NCBI GenBank assembly: GCA_022478985.1
Contig: JAKSZP010005275.1
Coordinates: forward strand, 62,001 to 126,000
Direction of reading: 5' to 3'
Source of the DNA: Massospora cicadina
Taxonomy: Eukaryota; Entomophthoromycota; Entomophthoromycetes; Entomophthorales; Entomophthoraceae
DNA length: 64,000 nt
Shown here: piece after piece, positions 59,545 to 64,000 of the stretch
Numbering within the stretch: position 1 is the first letter of the stretch
Layout of the letters: each line of letters begins with the position of its first letter
Program-made: the position numbers and the translations under genes
Notes under the pieces: model-generated
What the model saw: only the letters and a program-made list of their open reading frames with translations
What the model was told of the DNA's origin: nothing
Database searches by the model: none

Positions 59545-61690
59545 ATTATGAGCAATTTTCCAGTATAAATCATTTTTAAGTTCTGTTCTTTATGAGTATC
59601 GTTAAACGTATAAGCAATATATTGTGGGATACCTGAAGCCCACTATGAGGAATTTCCAAATGACTATTGTTTTTCACCATGCTTTAGTTAGGTCTTCCAG
59701 TGAAACCATTAGAATGTGGATGAAATGCACTTCTTAAACAATCATCTGATTCCAGATTCTGTGGGGTACAACAAGCCGTTGACTCAAACCACAAGCTCAG
59801 CCATCAAATCTTCCAATGTATGGATAAGCTTACTAGTCAGCTAAAAAGGAATGTGATTAAGATCTGTTGTCAGGCTATTATGAATGAGGTGCCATAGCCT
59901 TCTGGTTAAATAAAGTAAATAAGTTCCAGATGGAAGATAGAAATTCAATAAATGCGGCCAGAACAGATGTTCACCAATCCAAATCAGTGGAGGAGCTCAG
60001 CCATTATACCCAACAAGAGAAGCGGGTCACTGCCCAACATATTGTAAGAAAGGCTGAAGCGACCACAAACCTTCAGGAGGAACTACAAAATCTCCAATGC
60101 CAACAGATGGCCATGCACCACAAAATTAATGCCTTCAAATACCACTTTTGTTTCCTTGACTAACAATTTAAGGACGTTTAAAGGCTAATAAAAAGCTCTA
60201 CCATATCACATGAGAGTTAGAGAACGCTCAAAGAGAATAAAAGGTTATAAATACGGAGCTTCAGAATTATATTTACGTTAAAAAGCAAAGTTACCACTCT
60301 GAAGCAATTCAAAGAATTTGCAGAACGAGATTTATAAGAGTGACTGACTTGGGAGTGATGCATGGAGACTGATATGAGCAATGGACATTGACAATGAGAA
60401 GTCTGCGTCCACCACCAAGCAAGAAATATACCAATTGAAGAAGCCTCTTTTAAGGTGGAGTCATCCTAATCTGAAATTGTTCACCCAAAAATTGTGCTGG
60501 CTGTGCTATTGGCACTACCCTCCTTTGATCAGCCCTTCATAACCAGCCTTGAGGCACTGCCGGGGAATCCATAAACCAGGGACCTCACATCAGTTCTTCT
60601 CAGGCTGCATTTTGACCTGCTGCTCCAGTATTCCTTTCCAGTATTTTTGATGATTTAACCTCACCAACCTGGCTAAGTTTGACTAAAACAGAAATATACA
60701 GCCATTCAAAAAGATGTTTAAGATGATGATGCATGGAGCTGACATTTTGTTAAAGGCCACCACTATAATCAATAGCTTAGATGATCAAAGCCAAGACTTA
60801 ATCATGCCTTATTTCCAGAGTACCAATGGAGTTAAGCTGATGTTGAGTGAAGCACTACGTTAATTTGTTAGCCTCAAAAATGGCTACTCACAAATATTAA
60901 GTTTATGTCAACTTTAGTTCCAAAAGAATGTGATTATTTCAGAGTATGCTGATTATTTCTAGCATGAAGATCAGGCTTTTTGAGACAAGGATATGTTAAA
61001 CTTCAAATTGAATATTGCCATGTAAAACGCTACCAAATACTACCCCAACCTCCACCATTAACTGCTGCATGCACTGGTTAAGCAGTTGGATACTACATTC
61101 ATCATTGAATACTTCAATTGGTGCGAGGTTACCTTTCAACTACCAAACATTGAAAAATGTGACACTTGCAATAACCCCATCAAGGCAACTTTAAGAGCCC
61201 TATAGGAGTCAACTATAGTTGTTATGGAAAAACGGTCCTCAGCAAAAACTCTATGAAGTCACTTGCTGGATTTGAAAGTCTAAATGGTGCTATGCTGCCA
61301 GCTTCCCCAAAAGAAGTCCCAATTTTAACTATGTCACTTCCCTATGGATGAGGATGACAGGGAAATGACGCTCAAAATTAGATATGGGATACTCTATTGT
61401 CAAACTTCCAACTATCCCGCCTCAGATGCAGGACCAAACCCAACCAGTGCTCACCGTGACCTGAAGTCAGTGAGGTGAACTTGAGAAGGAAGGACAGAAT
61501 TTATCTCCAAGCCCTACACTACGCAGCTTTCTAAAGAGAACCAGTAGAGAGAACCAGATGAATTGAATGAGTTACCCCCATTGGTAGGAGCCAATATACC
61601 TCTGCTTCTTGAAGCTTTGAATACCCATTTTCCAGATTTAGGGGAGAAGATCAAAACTATGATTGATAAAATCAATGATCCCGCTGTCCT
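59545..61690 (+). pseudogene. gag: E8 gag, remainder
   Basis: Continues the frame left at 43767. A coiled-coil stretch is at 59930-60163 (KAEATTNLQEELQNLQCQQM). The capsid core is at about 60720-60970 (TIINSLDDQSQDLIMPYF ... IISEYADYF) with stops. A possible knuckle remnant (CDTCNN) is near 61160. The tail near 61600-61690 (HFPDLGEKIKTMIDKINDP) is the last coding-like stretch before the E9 LTR. Confidence 0.6.
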
Positions 61691-61708
61691 CACATTAATA
61701 TAACTTCT

Positions 61709-62516
61709 GTTTACTTAGTTGCACTTATATCACTGTTGTAATTGGTTTGACCAAACATCGGTTTTTTATAATAGATTGTATATTCATTTAAACCATATAT
61801 AAAGTATTTGATCCTTTTTTAATAATTGGTATTGCGCGAGGCCCACGTTTTATATGAAATTGGTCACTCTACAATTCACTATTGATTGAATCCCTAACCC
61901 ATCAACGCATTTATTGTTATCTTGCACTAGAGACCAGTGGCGCCATGGCTTTGTTTCTAAATTGCATCCTATGTTAATTCATCATCAATATGCTATTTTG
62001 CCCTGCGTCAGTGTAAAACATCAGTAATATGGTCTCTTATAAGTATTTTGGCCAGCCGCCGGTGATTTAGTTACATCTAGCATAATTTGATTACAACTGG
62101 CATATCGATCTTATGTTATAAATGCCACAAGCCTTATTCACTCATTGTCTTGGCCTAATTTGGATATTACGCCAGTAGTTTATTTAATCTGAAGTGCTGC
62201 ATAGTAACTGAGAAATGCACTAATGGGAAAACTGGTAGCAATAGCATATCTATGTTTGTTAGAGATCTGAAGGGGTCTTTTTACTAAGTAGCTAGCTTTT
62301 AGTCTACAGTAAGTTTAGTATAGCGAGCCACAGAGTCACTGGCAGTATTAAATACTACAGTGTATACCATTGTTTTACAATAAAAGCCCTATTTCCAAAA
62401 CTAATGTTTTCATTTAATTAAGTTTTCTCCAGCTTGCTATCCTCAAATACTATCTGATTTGGTTTAAATTTTGACCTGCGCATCTGAAATATGATGCCCA
62501 AGCGCCAATTTCAACA
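61709..62516 (+). repeat. E9 5' LTR (left boundary tentative)
   Basis: Ends TTTCAACA at 62516, followed by ag and TAGCGCTCACCAAAG, a primer-site-like sequence in the same position as in E4. It has TATAAATGCC (about 62115) and CAATAAAAGCCC (about 62380). The start is chosen where coding signal ends and TGTTTACTT begins. The partner LTR is outside the window. Confidence 0.5.
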
Positions 62517-62604
62517 AGTAGCGCTCACCAAAGTTATCAACTTCATTTCCCTGGGCATTTTACTATTTAGTATAGGTTCTTAGAATCTATTTGAGGACTA
62601 CCTC

Positions 62605-64000
62605 ATGGCAGAGGTAATGAAACCCTCTGACTTAATAGTGGTTGGCCATGAGCCTCACAAAATCATTCCTGCTGAAATTCAGCAAGTATGAGCTGACTTA
62701 AATGCTTGCGTTGGCCTCCTGGCTGATATTATGATATACCATAAAAAAAGTAAAGAAATTAGTAAAAGTTATGGAAGCCCATTAATGCCACCTCAAAGGC
62801 TTAGATGAGGATATGACTGGAGGCATGCCCTCCGTTTCTGAGTTCTATCAGGAACTTGATTCCTTATGTAAGGAACTAAGAACTCAGGTACAAACCGTTA
62901 GATGCCTAGTAAAAGAGAACATTGCCTTGAAAATGGACTTTTTCACCATTAATAAAACAATTGTTAAAATGGAACTTGTGTTACAGGCGGAACGCCGTCA
63001 TTTTTCTGAACCGATAAATCAACTCAAGTTGGAGATTCATTAGGAGCCATGCAAGTGCTGCCAAAGTCAATTTGATCTGGAAAACTGTTCGCTGGGATCC
63101 AATAGTGAGGGTGATGAGGCATGATTTACATAAACTTGCCTGTGATTTCTCATCCATTCTGACTGTTGGAGCTCCCGTGCATCCTGACGATATGGCAGCT
63201 CAAAGTTGTGTCCCTACCCTCCTCATCTTTTTAACTTGGAAATCAAGAGAGAGTAGCACTGGAACTTTGGCTCTGCAGCCATGGACCTCAGTTTTTAGGT
63301 TAGCCTTTCAATTCACCAAAGTTCAATAAGAATGAGAATTTGCAAAATTTTCTTGATCTCTTGGTGATATCCATGGATGGAGCTTCTAAGACCACTAAGT
63401 TGGTGGTGGTGATGAACTCGGTGGACTCCAAAAAATCAGGAATTAGTTATGACAAAACTAAAGAAGGCTGACTTATCCTACCATAACACTAAGGACTTAC
63501 TTATCAAGGAATTCAGCAGTCCAGAAAGGTTAACCATTTGTAAAAATGGAATCCCTCAATATCTCTTTTGATAAAGATGAAACTTTAAAAAGTATTCACC
63601 AAAGGCTTTTATTTGGAGGCACAGACGCTATCTAGGGCTAATGTATTAAATGATTTTGGTACCCAGATTGCTCTTCTAATGCTTTGAGCCCTACACAGAG
63701 TTTTATTGGGTTATGATACCAGGTTTGAATGAAGAGAATGATGTTATGCACATGGTAAATTATCTCCACTGATGTGCTGCGACTTTTGAGGCACTTAATA
63801 AAAATGATTGGGAGCCTTGTGACCCTCAACCCAAGGACATAAACTCAAAGAAAGAATCACCTCAGCCTTATAGCCCTTGATTTGACAGACCTGATATTAG
63901 TCATGTTAATTATTGGCATCTAGGCTCAATTCCGCTGAGTCAGCTTGCACAGGGTATTAGCCACTGAGCAACCCAATCGGATGATATGAGAATCACCGAC
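62605..64000 (+). pseudogene. gag: E9 gag, 5' part
   Basis: The ATG at 62605 begins MAEVMKPSDLIVVGHEPHKI. A TGA interrupts after about 28 codons. The frame changes and a coiled-coil-like stretch follows at 62813-63043 (ELRTQVQTVRCLVKENIAL). Coding-like fragments continue with stops to the window edge. No capsid core or knuckle is reached with certainty. The N-terminal coiled-coil layout matches E4 and E7 gag. Confidence 0.55.

Larger units (their letters stand above)
42912..64000 (+). mobile_element. E8: Ty3/gypsy element split by E7, 3' end unresolved
   Basis: A 5' LTR-like segment (about 42912-43453) with TATAAATACA and CAATAAAG signals is followed by a primer-site-like TTGTGCTCACTACAGGGGGC and an ATG at 43500. 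E7 with its GCAGG duplication interrupts at 43763-43767, and gag resumes at 59545. The right limit is unknown: E9 begins near 61710, and E8 pol is not seen in the window. The end coordinate is therefore only the window edge. Confidence 0.55.

Overview
This is eukaryotic, almost certainly fungal, DNA: one intron-containing nuclear gene sits between two piles of nested LTR retrotransposons. The best guess is a basidiomycete with a large TE-rich genome, such as a rust fungus. That guess rests on the KDM3-type JmjC gene, the Ty3/gypsy families and heavy C-to-T / G-to-A decay; no species marker is visible. There are no rRNA genes, functional tRNA genes, CRISPR arrays or bacterial operons.

Left pile (1-30767). 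The outer element, E1 (Ty3/gypsy, + strand), starts before the window and ends at 30767. Two elements split it. E4 (2657-11976) has 1205-bp LTRs and the target-site duplication (TSD) AATAT. E2 (16031-30204), a chromovirus, has ~1.74-kb LTRs and TSD ACCTG. E2 is itself split by E3 (18841-24772), a younger chromovirus with ~0.84-kb LTRs and TSD TTCTC. All gag and pol frames are broken by stops or frameshifts.

Host island (30768 to about 35730). This stretch is CpG-rich. It holds a minus-strand gene for a KDM3/JMJD1-type histone demethylase (zinc finger plus JmjC domain), in two exons separated by a 125-bp intron. It is the only clearly functional-looking gene in the window.

Middle zone (about 35735-42911). 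AT-rich debris: a 70-bp tandem repeat interrupted by a tRNA-derived SINE with a perfect 19-bp TSD, a foldback (MITE-like) element, a second SINE, a decayed Pro/His-rich open region of unknown identity, and a minus-strand chromovirus integrase/chromodomain relic (E6).

Right pile (about 42912-64000). E8 (+ strand) is split by E7 (43768-59539, - strand, TSD GCAGG). E7 contains E5 (49463-55997, - strand, 415-bp LTRs, TSD TCYAC), a probable solo LTR and a poly(A) retroposon. A further element, E9, begins inside or just after E8 gag and leaves the window on the right.

The elements fall into two groups. E1, E4, E5, E7 and E8 share a primer-binding-like TGGTG-NN-CACT motif just after the 5' LTR, and E9 has a variant. 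E2, E3 and E6 carry a chromodomain at the end of integrase. Because E1-E5 and E7 have recognisable ends and duplications, the insertion order can be read directly. E1-E9 and R1-R3 are labels used only here.
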